Below, piece by piece: positions 38,801-49,389 of a stretch of DNA of 64,000 nucleotides (within the stretch, counting starts at the first letter, position 1; every line of letters starts with the position of its first letter). Origin of the DNA: Lentinus brumalis (taxonomy: Eukaryota; Basidiomycota; Agaricomycetes; Polyporales; Polyporaceae); contig MARA01000003.1 in NCBI GenBank assembly GCA_001792895.1, positions 2,356,001 to 2,420,000 on the forward strand, read 5' to 3'. A model generated the notes under the pieces. That model did no database searches. It was not told the origin of the DNA and worked only from the letters and a program-made list of their open reading frames with translations. The translations under genes were made by a program, and so were the position numbers.

Positions 38801-41347
38801 CGAACAGGGTACCCTTGTTCCTCGATACGAGCTCGAACGCCTCATCAAGCATCTGCTGAAGGCTAGGCTCTTGAGCAGAGTCAACGGCGAGAACAGCCTT
38901 TGCCGAGGGTTGCGACCTCTCCAACCATGCCTGACGTATGTTGTTTTCAATCAGTGTAATAGGGTCGAATGCCCTCGAAACCACGGAGATTATCGACAAT
39001 ACGATGTGGCTGCATATAACGCTCGCGTTCGAGTCCACATACTCCAGATTGTCATCTACCAAACGCTCTACAACGTCGAGAATCCGGAAGAGCTCGCTCG
39101 CCAACAGCGGTAAGTGTAGCCTCTTATTATTGCGCGCAATGTACGTCTCCATTGAACCGTCGCATCCAGTAATTGGCTTAGACAACTGTATGAAGCACTA
39201 TTCCCCCTTACTACAAGTTGGGATCTTTGCACGCTCTCGCTCAGGATGCAATCCCGGAACTCGACCAAGGACTCCAGGTGGTTAAGGTCTGGGCTCGTGA
39301 CCTGTTGTATAAACTTGATCCCTACCGCCCGCCACAACTCTTCCTCACCATGTTAATCCGGATCGCCCGCCTCGCCTTCACCTTCGACCCCAAAGCCGCT
39401 GTCGATTACGTGCCTCGTGTACCTTCCGTGTCGGTGCACAGGCCGCCAGCTCTGATGCGCATTCGACAGACCGAGAAGGCATACGTTGTGCAGGATCTCA
39501 TAGGGTTCATGCAGAACAGCGAAGTTTATTCTTTGAACCAGGGGATACTCTTCATGAAGTACGTACCGTCCTCTACATACGTTCCTCGTCCCCAGCGCTT
39601 ATTAGCTCGCTGACACTGGGTGTGTCTAGTCACGTCTTGGAGAACAGAATCGCTGTTGACATCAGCCTCCTTTGCGACTTCATGGACCACCTTTGTGGCC
39701 GACTCATCCTCACGATTCGGCAGCAGTCATCTTCCACACTTCACGATGTCACGCTCCCTAAGAGCTGGCTGAGCAGGGTCGTGCCGGACGCTAAAGCGCT
39801 TCAGTCGAAGGAGAGGCAGCTATCGTCTTTGTACAAGAAGAACATGGGCGATCTCCTGGAGCAGATATACACCGGCACTGATGCTGGTAAGTCAATTGGT
39901 GCTCGAATCTCCAGGACAATCACTAAGTTCACTGACTTTTTCGCTTACAGCACATCTCTTGTTCGAGAGTCGCGACCTTTCCAGTCTCGGACATCAAGTG
40001 AGGAACATCTTCTTCGCTCGCATGTATGTTGTCATTGCACATCCGAAGATGACTACTGATCACCGACCAATGTACAGATGCAGGAATCTCTGTCTATGTA
40101 AGCCACAGAACAGTGCAGTGTCATCTCGTGTTCAATCATTCGTTCATGTCGTATGTGCAGGGGGTTACAATCTTCGCTCATGGGAGTTAAGAAACGACAT
40201 ATCCAGGGCGATAGGCTTGGTGCGCAAGCCGGGCCGGACCTATCACGCGCTGATCGAAGAGTGAGCGCTCTCTGGCCAGATTGTACATATGATCTGTGCT
40301 GACGGGAAGAACTAGGTATGTGAACGCGAGATCCTGGGACGGCCTCGCCAGGACCGTCCGCCAGTCTGTCAAGGGATCGTCTCTAGACGAGATGATTCAG
40401 CTCCACCACGGCTCCCTACCAGTTCCCAAGTCAACGATACCCAATGTCCGCCGCGTCGTCTATACGCGTGTCGAGGATATTCCCTACCTGCTGAAGACCG
40501 ACGCATCTGGAGCTGCTGCGAGTGGTCTGAGAGCTGAAGCGGTGCCGTTCGTGCCTGTCCGTCTTCCTTCCGAGCTCGACGGTCAGGATGGTCCATCGGA
40601 GGAGAGCAAACTCGGCGGGGATGAAGACATGATTGAAGAAGTAGTAGACATGGAGAACATCGCGCAGGCCATCGCAGCGGAACAGGCTACTGTTGCTGCA
40701 GCGCTATCTCCTGAAGAAGTAGCCGCTGCAAGGACTATCGCCGTCGCATACCAGCGACATGCTGTGCGGCTTCGCTCGCTGAAGAAAAACCCAATGGAGG
40801 AGAAGCGCGGGCGGATATTTTCGGCATTTTTCGCACAGAGTCAGACAATGGAGTGGCCGCACCGCTACTATCGTATGCTCTTCAACGGACCCATACCGCA
40901 CCTCTTCATCGCGGTCGAGGGCATGAAGAACCACCTCTACGAGGCGCGGTCCGTGGCACGGAAGCGGTTCAATGTCGTCAAGCATCTGGAACTGGAGAAT
41001 ATGAAGTCGTCTCTCACCCAGATGAAGTGTGTACCTGGTTCTCTGGTTTCCAATACTTCGCATTGAACTTTCACCTCTTCAGCGGGCTCTTCAAGGATGC
41101 TCTACGCCTGCATCAATCACTTGGGCCTGGGGCGGACGTCCACAAGGCACGGGACCTGGTCAAGCTAAAGGCGCTCGCACTGGAGTCGGAAGCAATTATG
41201 CAGCAACTGCCTTCATCGGCCAGGCTGGATTGGGAGAAGGATATAAGGATCGCATTGAGGGGCATCGTCGAGGAGAAAAAGGCACCCGCGAAGCAGCCCA
41301 AACCGGAGTTGAACACGGCGGATCTGGGTGAAACCATCGAGCACTAG
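32847..41347 (+). CDS. SF1 UvrD-like helicase/TPR/CCCH protein, paralogue C (complete)
   Basis: Complete gene from ATG 32847 to TAG 41347, with over 20 exons and roughly 2,300 aa. The first exons were fixed in frame (32847-33060, 33116-33597, 33656-33972, 34023-34131, 34180-34215, 34280-34449, 34502-34637, then exons of 17, 28, 13, 43, 50 and 16 nt). After about 530 residues of family-specific N-terminus come P-loop GRSGTGKTT (34985-35170), YVDEAQD (36209-36223), GDTAQTI, NYRSHAG, YESKGLEF and YVAITRAR, the full SF1A set. TPR-like helices follow (37482-38392), then a CCCH zinc finger (38928-38984) and a conserved C-terminal domain (39200-41347) with an acidic linker. The core is of the UvrD type, as in animal TRANK1. 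The CCCH finger suggests an RNA role (inference). Confidence 0.85.
35096..35111 (+). other. 16-nt microexon encoding the P-loop of helicase C
   Basis: The exon sits between CAG and GTAAGT and contributes the residues RSGT plus split glycine codons on both sides, completing GRSGTGK. Frame is kept only if it is included. An equivalent 16-nt exon is present in paralogue A. Confidence 0.85.
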
Positions 41348-41439
41348 AGTCATACCCACCTTCCACTCGCTCTCATGTATTGCATTTCATCATAAGAGTA
41401 TCATAATCTCGACTTTTTCCGATCGAGGAGGCAGTTCGT

Positions 41440-41961
41440 CGTCGTGCCCGGTGCTGGTGAGGGTTCGGAGCGTGTTCGAGGAACGCGGGATGAACTTCAG
41501 TCACGACAACGAAGTCGCGATCGCGAGCTATTACTCCGTCTGGATGAACGCTACTGAGGGCGAAACTATCCAGGTAGAGCAGTCAGCCAGTGAGTGTGTA
41601 TGTGCCTCGCACGTTTGACTGTCGGACGGGGCACCACGTCAGCCTTCTTCTCCACTGACGTATCAAAACGTTCGCAGCTTCGCGCGTCGAACACCTGCGC
41701 TTCACCTTCCAGGATACAGCTGCGCCGTACATCCTCATTGAAGCGACACGCACATCGGTCATGGGCTCGGCGGATCCGACGAACGTTACGTACACCTTGG
41801 GCTCCATCGCCATCGACCCCGCGCTGCGCGAGATTACTGGCCGCAACCCCAAGCGAGAGGACCAGAGAGCTCGCGGGCTGGATTCGTTCGCGGAGGTGAC
41901 TCGCGGCTGCAGGTTCAAACTATCTTTTGACTTTGTCCTTTTCGACATGCGGAGACTTTGA
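41440..41961 (+). pseudogene. GH92-like alpha-mannosidase remnant
   Basis: Two exons joined by an in-frame intron (41592-41681) read FSHDNEVAIASYYSV...IQVEQSAT and SRVEHLRFTF, YILIEATRTSV, SADPTNVTYTLGSIAIDP and LREITGRNPKREDQ. This resembles the N-terminal beta-sandwich of fungal GH92 exo-mannosidases. It ends in a stop at 41961 after a drifted tail; the catalytic (alpha/alpha) domain and signal peptide are absent, so only a fragment of a normally about 800-residue enzyme remains. It starts directly downstream of helicase C. Family assignment is from memory of GH92 proteins and is moderately sure. Confidence 0.5.
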
Positions 41962-43061
41962 GCGTAAGTACTCGCCCCCTCCTCCGCCCTAGAATACAGT
42001 GCTCCCGAGGGCGTACGCGTGAGCAGTAACGGTGTAGATCTCGCCGATGTCATCCTAAGTTCCATAAGCATACTAGCGCTGAGCGAGGCTGTCGGAGAGG
42101 AAGAAGAGGATTTTTGATGAATCGTGATGCGATAACCTGATCATTAGTACTGCCGACGTGGCGAGCGCGACGCATGAGGGTTGTGGACCAGGAACACTGT
42201 GGAGGACTGCGCCTTGCTGTTGCGATCGAACCCGCTAGGGATGTTTCTGAGGAGAGAGCGGTAAAATACAACCGTGGAGGGATACAATGGGTTCCGGGCT
42301 GTCCCAGAGTAACTTACGTCGGGGTCCTCGATGCTTGAGCTGCGAGACCGACTCACTCTTGTGTTGAAGACGCACAGGCTACAGTGGATACTTAAGTGCT
42401 GATCAGTAGCGAAAACTCAGCGAGCCATAAGTACCTAGGCGGACACCTGGCCTCGGGCGAGGACCATGTATTGCCTGAAGCAGCTCAGTATGAAAGAATT
42501 TGGGGCGGTGAGAATCTCGGGAGCGTCACCGCTCGTAGAAGCGGCCGGGGCGGTGGCTGTGTCCCTTGTGTGCTGTAACCACCCTTGTCAGTACTTACTT
42601 ATATCTTATATCAAGAACTTGGAATAAGTACTCCCAATAATATGCACGAGTCCATCTGCTCCGTCTGAGATATGGTTGGGAGTACCTCTATAAATCGGAG
42701 CAGCGGGTCTGGGCTTCGGAGTATGCCATGCTGTCCCGCGACTGCGGTTCGCGGTTGTTCCCACGCCCACAGTGGCAAGGCGCCAAAAGTTGAAGCGAGC
42801 CTCGTGTTGTATCCGCATATGGAGGGTACCCACGATCAACTTGAACCTGGACCATCGCCATCGTCTCCGCCACTCTCCCTCAGCCAACCTTTGTCCGCTC
42901 TGTCTAATCGGCTATTGTGCTCTCTGTTGACTGGTGACTCGGGACATCAAATTGCGGTCACGCGTCTCTCCCAAACCACCATCTCCGCCTGCCTATAAAG
43001 TACGCGCATTCTTCTATTGTGAGCTCGTCTTCATCCACTATCTCCCCTTTCCCTGCCTGAC
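41962..43061. other. Intergenic region upstream of FunK1
   Basis: About 1.1 kb without a convincing gene. It may include further decayed GH92 sequence at its left side, and the FunK1 core promoter at its right end. Confidence 0.5.
42994..43000 (+). promoter_or_regulatory. TATA box of the FunK1 gene
   Basis: TATAAAG lies 62 bp before the ATG at 43062, followed by a pyrimidine-rich leader, the usual layout of a fungal core promoter. Confidence 0.5.
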
Positions 43062-45940
43062 ATGAGTTTTCCAGTTCGATATTCTGAATCTACCGGTACC
43101 CCTCACTCCCTCCGACATACTGGTCGCGAACAGGGCTCACTACACGCGGAACCCGGACGAGGCAATCTTCAGCAGCGACGCAAGAAAGAGGCCGAAGACA
43201 TGGCACACAAGGGTGTAGGTGCATCAACCACCAAGTTTTCCCAGCACTTCTTTCCCCCGCCGTCATCGGGTGAAACCACCTCAGCCATTCCTGCCCACAC
43301 GACCAACCCTTTTGAGCAGCTGGCAGGCGCAGACTCTATGTCAGAAAGCGACCTCAACGCAAAATTCGTAAGTCACTCGGCTGTTAAAGTCCTTTGTCGT
43401 CTGACATGGCACTCATCAGGTCGAGCTCATCAACCACCACAACCTTATTCCCGGTCTCAAGATGACTTTCTGCGGGAACAGGCCAGACCCGGCGATGATC
43501 GACAACGACCGACAAAAGGTCGACTCAGCTATCTACCTCGCCGGTGACGCTCCCGCCGACGGCGCTCCGCACTGGGCCGACCAACTCATCCCGGTCGAGT
43601 TCAAGTCGGCTAAGGGTGGTGCCCTACAAGATCCTTTCACGGATGCGCTCGGTCGTGTGCAACCAGCAACAAAATCCATCCTACGCACGAAGAACCGGGG
43701 CCAGATCATCTCGTACGCCGAGTTCCTTTTCGCAGTTCAACACCGCCTCGCTGTCTTCATGCTCCTGGTCATTGGGCGCCAGGCTCGTTTCATCCGCTGG
43801 GATCGTTCCGGCTCCATCGTCACCACCGCTTTCGACTACTACGTTTCATGGAAGTTCTTCGTTGAACTCCTCGGGCGCATAGCGCGTTCTTCGCCATCCG
43901 CTCTTGGCCTTGATCCCACCGCACGCCGCCTCTTGCCCAGTGATCCACTCTACAAGATGATGGACGACTATGGTGCACTTTGCAAAGGCGACGTCGACCA
44001 CACAGAGCGGTTCCTCGCCCCTCACGAGGTCCCAAAGCAACCTTTCGTCTTCGCCTACGTGCGCGAGGCCTTCCAGCAGTCTCTCGACAGCAATTGGCCG
44101 CGCTACTGCGTAGAGGTGCCCGACGGTGACAAACGACGGAATTTCCTCATCTGCAAGCCTCGCTTCCGCGCCAGCGGTCTTGCAGGACGAGGCACACGGG
44201 GCTACGTTGCGTTGGACTGCGACACGAAGCGCTTTGTCTGGCTCAAGGACGCCTGGCGAGCGCACTACATCTTGGTCGACTGTGAGGGGGACATACTCCA
44301 GCAGCTCAAGAAAGCCAACGTTCCTCGTGTCCCTACCCTCGTATGCCATGGCGACATTGACGATCAGGAGACGTTGACGCCCGACTGGTGGGAGGAGCAG
44401 AACTCAACCCCGACTCCAAACCCTTATCCTACCCCGTTCCCATCGCACTTTCATGCTCCGTCGCCTGCAGAAGTGCTGGCTGGGCCCTCGTCGTCGGCGT
44501 CAAACAAGCGCAAGGCTCCGGACGACGAGCACGACACTGCCTCCGTTCCACCTCCAGAGGGCGTGGCTAGCAGCCAGCCGCCTTTCCGTGAGGACTCCCC
44601 GTTGCGCCGTCACAAGCACTACCGGCTCGTCGAGGAAGAAGTCGCTTTGCCGTTGAACGAGTTCCAGAGCGGCAAACAACTCATAAAAATCGTCAGAGAC
44701 TGTGTGATCGGTGCGTCCAGTGAATCGTAATAGAATCGCTGTATACGAGTCTCACGGTACTGCTATTGTTGTTACAGCGCACTATCATGCCACAGTGGAC
44801 GCGAAGCTCGTCCATCGCGATATCAGCTCTGGCAACCTTCTTATTCAACCCAAGATCTTGTGGGTCCAGGATCCAGACCACCCGCAGAAGGAGCGCCTTG
44901 CTATCAAGTTCGCCGGCCTGCTCGCTGATTGGGAGATGGCGAAGTCGACCGATCTCCAGCAACAAGGGCAGCGTCAGCCAGAACGTACTGTAAGTGGTCT
45001 CTTCGCTCGGGTGACTTCTAACACTCACTAATGAATCTCGATGCAGGGGACGTGGCGGTACATGTCTGTTGCTCTCTTGTCGCACCTCAAGGCTAATGTC
45101 GAGGTGTGCGACGAGGTTGAGTCCTTCTTCTACATAGTACTCTACCACGCAGTGCGGTATCTCGAGTCCAACCTCAACGACAACACGGTAGCGAACTACA
45201 TCGACGGGTTCTTCGATCAGTATGGATTCGACAACGATCAGTACACCTGCGGCGACAAGAAGCTGTCCACCATCATGACTGGAAAGCTCGCCAATGCTAG
45301 TACCAAGCTCGTGTTTGCTGCTACCGGTATGAACAAGATCCTGGAGAACCTGCTTTCTTGGTTTCACGCCAACCACATTGTGACGGAGTATGATCGCACC
45401 CTGCGGGAGTGCCAGTCAGGCTCTGCTGCTACTCATTCCCCTCTTCCACCCTCTTCTGGCTACCCTCGCCATTCCACTCCACCACCGCGCCCCCCGACTC
45501 CCCCATCCCCGTCCCCATCCTCTTCCGTCTCCTTCGCTAGAGGCGAGTTCGCGTTCGAGGCGGACATCAAGGCTCGCAGGGCGCCTTCTGCTCGCATCCG
45601 CCAGACCAAGCACAATTGGGCACCCAGTGCAGAACAGCGTGAGCTGGCTCGGCTGGTCGTCACGCACGACGCGATGCTCGACTACCTCGATGACGCACTC
45701 GAATGGGATGCAGCTGAGTGGGAACATAGCGAATGCGTCGGCGACAGGGTCCCTTTGGCGTGGCGGCTGGAGAGAAAGATGTCTGCCGCCGCGCTCACTG
45801 TAACGAGCAGCAAGAGGCAAAAACTCTCCGATACTGTTCAGTCGGAGCCGCTCTTCCTCCAAGCGGCACTACCTGCTCAGCCCCCGAAGACACCCAGCCG
45901 TCGAAGCACAATGTCGTCGACGATTAGCTCGGATTCTTAG
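43062..45940 (+). CDS. FunK1 fungal-type protein kinase
   Basis: Four exons (43062-43367, 43420-44710, 44778-44989, 45047-45940) keep frame and give 900 aa. The N-terminal half has the FunK1-specific region (VELINHHNLIPGLK, IPVEFKS, TKNRGQIISYAEFLFAVQHR, FIRWDRSGSIVT). The kinase part shows LVEEEVALPLNEF, the catalytic loop HRDISSGN (from about residue 545), ADWEMAK in place of DFG (about 582) and GTWRYMS at the activation segment. Replacement of DFG by a DWx motif is normal in FunK1. A Ser/Pro-rich linker and an extra C-terminal region of about 170 residues follow. FunK1 is a family expanded in multicellular basidiomycetes; substrates are unknown. No lesions were seen. Confidence 0.88.
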
Positions 45941-46239
45941 GATATCATGTCTCCCGGTCTCCTCGTAACTTAGTAACTCTTGTATCGTAGTTCAATGTTA
46001 CTACAGCTATGTCACTCGTATTTTCACCCCTCACCCTGCGTGTCTTGCTGACACTTCCGCCCGATAATTTCTCTCGTTAAAAGCGCCCGAGTTACTACTA
46101 CTACAGTACAGGACAACAGTTGTGCAACAGTCTCCGCAACACGCTGCACAGCCACGAGGTTGAATCAGTGGCATCGGGTGCGCTTTCACTCAACTTTCGC
46201 TGTTTGCTATCCCACACAATCTCAGTTCAACACTGCCCC
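45941..46239. other. Spacer between FunK1 and kinase-like pseudogene
   Basis: AT-richer 3' flank of FunK1; no gene seen. Confidence 0.4.
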
Positions 46240-47523
46240 ACTGTCCTCATGTACTGTCTATTCTTTCCTGTTGACCCTCAGGTTCAGAAAGCAGAGCCGC
46301 GCTATTACTCGCTCGTCGCTCCATTCAGGCAAGAAGGGATAACCATCAAGTTGACGGCGCGCGACGTGTAGCTTGTCGAGTACGCTAGTACAAAACGGGT
46401 CTACAAGGCCAAGTTGCACTCCAAACTCTTTGGAGATAGCCCACGAAGAGTAGTATGCAAGTGCGCCACCGGACCTCAGATCAAGTCCTTGTTGCACGAG
46501 GCGACCGTTTACCAGTCGAAGCTCACGGACCTCCAAGGGGTGTATGTCCCGCGTTACGTCGGGATATTTCATGGGGAGCATCCGGACGGATATGATGTCG
46601 CTATCATGGTTCTGGAGGATGGAGGTCAGGCGATAAAATACATGCTGAAGTACACGCCCCTATACTTCCGGTAAGGCTTTCCCATCCGACTTGTGCCTTG
46701 CGTCTGACTTCTCAATGCTCATATGATAATTTCCAGCCAGAGAGTCGTCGGTGCCCTCTTAAAGATCATCATGCTGGAGTCGTGCACAATGACTTCACAG
46801 ACCGGCATATCATTGCCAAGAAACTCGCAGACTTGAACCCCGAGCGGCCATGGTACCCAATGATCGTGGACTTCGGAGAGGCGAGAGTGGATCACGATTG
46901 TCCATACAAAGACAACAAGGTCGAGACGTATATTCGCGCACCTGCTCGGGCAGACTTCAAGTGTGCAGAGCTTTATGTGGCGTGTCGCGACACGGCCCAG
47001 CTGTGGCAATCCAGTAAGTGTCGTCCGAGTTGTTTCAGCTATTAGCTTCTCGCGCCGCCAACATCGCGTTACTTATTTTCGTGCGCTCATGATGACCCTT
47101 GTTCCAGATCACCTGGAAGTTTTCGGAGTTGCTTGTCCTATTGAGTGGGCCGACGACGGACCAGAGGCGTTCGCCAAGATGACTGAAAGCCTTCTGAAGG
47201 ACATTCCGGAAGACAAGCGTGTCGAAGTTGCAAAGGGGCTGATTCAGAAGTATGAAAATGAGAAATACGAGAGGCTCAAAAGAGACCAGCAACCATTGCC
47301 CATCGTGGACGAGGAAGAGTACGAGAAGGAATATCGCGAAGGTGAGGAGGGCGAGGACGTGGAGGATGCGGAGGATGCGGAGGGCAGGGAGGATGCGGAG
47401 GACGTGGAGGACGTAGAGGACGAGCAGGGCCTGGAAGGGAAGGACGGGACGGCGGGGGAGGAGAACGGGCAAAACAAGGGACGGGGCAAGGGCGATGAGC
47501 CAGAGTTGGCGCACAACGACTGA
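46240..47523 (+). pseudogene. Protein-kinase-like pseudogene with acidic tail
   Basis: The reading EGITIKLTARDV-stop-LVEYASTKRVYKAKL is interrupted by TAG at 46369-46371 inside the N-lobe. Further on, VVCKCATG, LLHEATVYQSKL, VPRYVGIFHG and MVLEDGGQ follow the kinase-like pattern common in Agaricomycetes. After an intron, QRVVGALLKI must shift by one base near 46766 to continue as HHAGVVHNDFTDRHI, the catalytic loop, and then IVDFGEAR. After another intron (from about 47014) the frame ends in a long Glu/Asp repeat and stops at 47523. A nonsense codon and a frameshift argue for a recent pseudogene, but two sequencing errors or an unrecognised small intron remain possible. The 5' start was not found. 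Confidence 0.55.
47340..47440 (+). repeat. GAGGAYGYGGA-type tandem low-complexity repeat
   Basis: Degenerate repeats of GAG GAC/GAT GTG/GCG GAG encode EDVEDAEDAEG-like acidic sequence in the tail of the kinase-like pseudogene. Confidence 0.6.
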
Positions 47524-48124
47524 GTACTATGTACCAATTGACTCGTAGTGCAAACTGACTCGTTTGCACCTTGTGTAGCTCATCGCTAGGATCCGGGTAA
47601 ACCCCCAATATGTCGACGGCACAAACCGCAATCAACATGGTCGGGCCTTTCAGCTGATTGGAGCACCAACAGCAACGAGACGCGACGAAGCGACATGCAT
47701 TGTCTGAGCAATACGAATAGGTCGTAGTCAGTGGAGGAACAACGCTCAACCAGAGTCAACCAGCCACACGAGACAGATGTCTTGATAATCCTGCAGTGTA
47801 TTTGGCGGTATCGCATAGCGTTACGATGTCGTACACTTCACCTGTCCAGCTTCGGCACATATGTCTGCACTCTAATCATCGTACACCGCGAACTTGTGGC
47901 CGGGATCAATCAGTCGAAAGACACAGACCTGATCGCAAGCGCGCCCCGGGCTTCTGCTCCGCCTCTGCCTGCGCAGACGCAACCGCTGAAGGCACGAGGA
48001 TACCGCAGCGATCGCCTCACCCGTTCGGGAGCTGACCGACCCCGCCGCGATCGGACTGTGTGGCCCCAGTACGTGTCGTCGGGGCCGGGGCGCCGCAGGG
48101 CGGGGCAGGTCCCAGTGATGAGCC
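47524..48124. other. Intergenic region
   Basis: No convincing gene. The right part may hold drifted downstream sequence of the antisense PTPA fragment. Confidence 0.4.
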
Positions 48125-48455
48125 ATTCCACGCGAGAATGGAGTCGAAGAGGAATTGCTGCGAGACGGGGAACTTCCCGAGCACCTCGGCATGGTACATA
48201 ATGATATAGTTCAATTTGTCCCAGGTCTTGCCGGCTGAGATGTCGTCGAGCGTGGGCGAGTGCCGGCATAGTGAAGCTGTCTCGTAGAATGGAAAGTGAG
48301 CTCGTAGTTGCCAGAAGTGAGAAGGACGACATGCCGATTTGATGAACTGAATGCAGGCGAGATACATGTAGTGCTTCGAGAGCTCCTCTGTCGAAGCATC
48401 GCTGGGGTAAATCGATTTCAGACCTATACAGTTGTTCCCCGACGACCGAGCCGAG
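48125..48455 (-). pseudogene. Fragment of phosphotyrosyl phosphatase activator (PTPA, RRD-type)
   Basis: On the minus strand the frame reads EELSKHYMYLACIQFIKS, then about 20 residues of probable retained intron, then HSPTLDDISAGKTWDKLN, MYHAEVLGKFPVSQQFLFDSILAWN. This matches the C-terminal core of PTPA (YMYLACIQFI, HSPMLDDISAVKTW, AEVLGKLP, QHFLFGS), the peptidyl-prolyl isomerase that activates PP2A. The upstream about 200 residues of the enzyme are missing, since the sequence before 48455 loses all similarity, and the glycine of HFLFGS is changed to Asp. It is therefore a broken copy; a functional gene probably exists elsewhere in the genome. Confidence 0.6.
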
Positions 48456-49389
48456 CCCCGGGATATTCGCTCGACACAACGAACCTCATAGCTGCGCCGT
48501 GTCGCACAGGGGTTCTGCCAGAGGTGCGATGTCGCTGAACGCAAGCGTAAGGAACAACGAGGTGCGTCAATCTTGATGCAATGTCACGTCGTGAGCAAGT
48601 ACGAATGGAAGGAAGTCATAGTCGTCATGCACAAAGACTCCATGCATGTGTACTGGAGAATCCGCGTTATCTGGCAGACGATTGACGTGCAGAGAGCACA
48701 GCCCAGTCTCTCAGACTCGAACACCGCGAACAGTCTTGAGACGGGCACTGGGGAATATGTATCTTGAAGATTTGTTGTCGCTTGCCCACCACGACCATTG
48801 GACGGGTCTCGTCGAAATAATGGTGCTGACATTGAGTAGCGACAGCCAGACCCTAGAGTGCTACCGCGTACTAAGACCTCGAACGCGTCATGTACGAGTA
48901 CACAGACAGCTGTGATGCCTGTATTGGCGCACTGAGCGCAAAGTCACCTCCTGAAGGAAGGTTAGCGAGTAGGACATCATATGCTCACCAAGCGGTCTTC
49001 AAGCTCAAGAACCTGACAGCATTGCTAACTTGGATAGGTTCGGATGACGAGATCAGGGCAAGTCTAGCACGGAATGAGTGCAGCCACAGGGAGAGATGAT
49101 GGTCAGAAGACAAGTCATTTGAGCGCGGAGGGGAAAGCCGGACCTGGCCCCTTGCTTCCATACCGCCATCATCAAGCTCGCCCATTCCCAGACCACGGGC
49201 TTCACGTCGACAAGGAACTCTACAGCACGACAAAGCAGGAAGATACTCTCGAACGACATAGCAGAGCATAGCAGAAGTTGGGCAGCAGCGGAGCACAATC
49301 TGTAGGAGTGCAGCCGAGGTACGTCGCTATGCTCTAGGGTGCGACCATGATTCAGAGCCTACTATCGCGAACGCAAGGCAATACAGACA
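48456..49389. other. Intergenic region
   Basis: Short open stretches only (for example 48890-49099, plus strand). No family recognised. The right end must contain the promoter of the RanBPM-like gene. Confidence 0.4.

Noticed and set aside
46240..47523. Treating the kinase-like locus as an intact gene starting after the TAG
   Set aside because: The N-lobe homology continues upstream of the TAG and a separate frameshift precedes the catalytic loop, so a downstream start would not restore a whole kinase.
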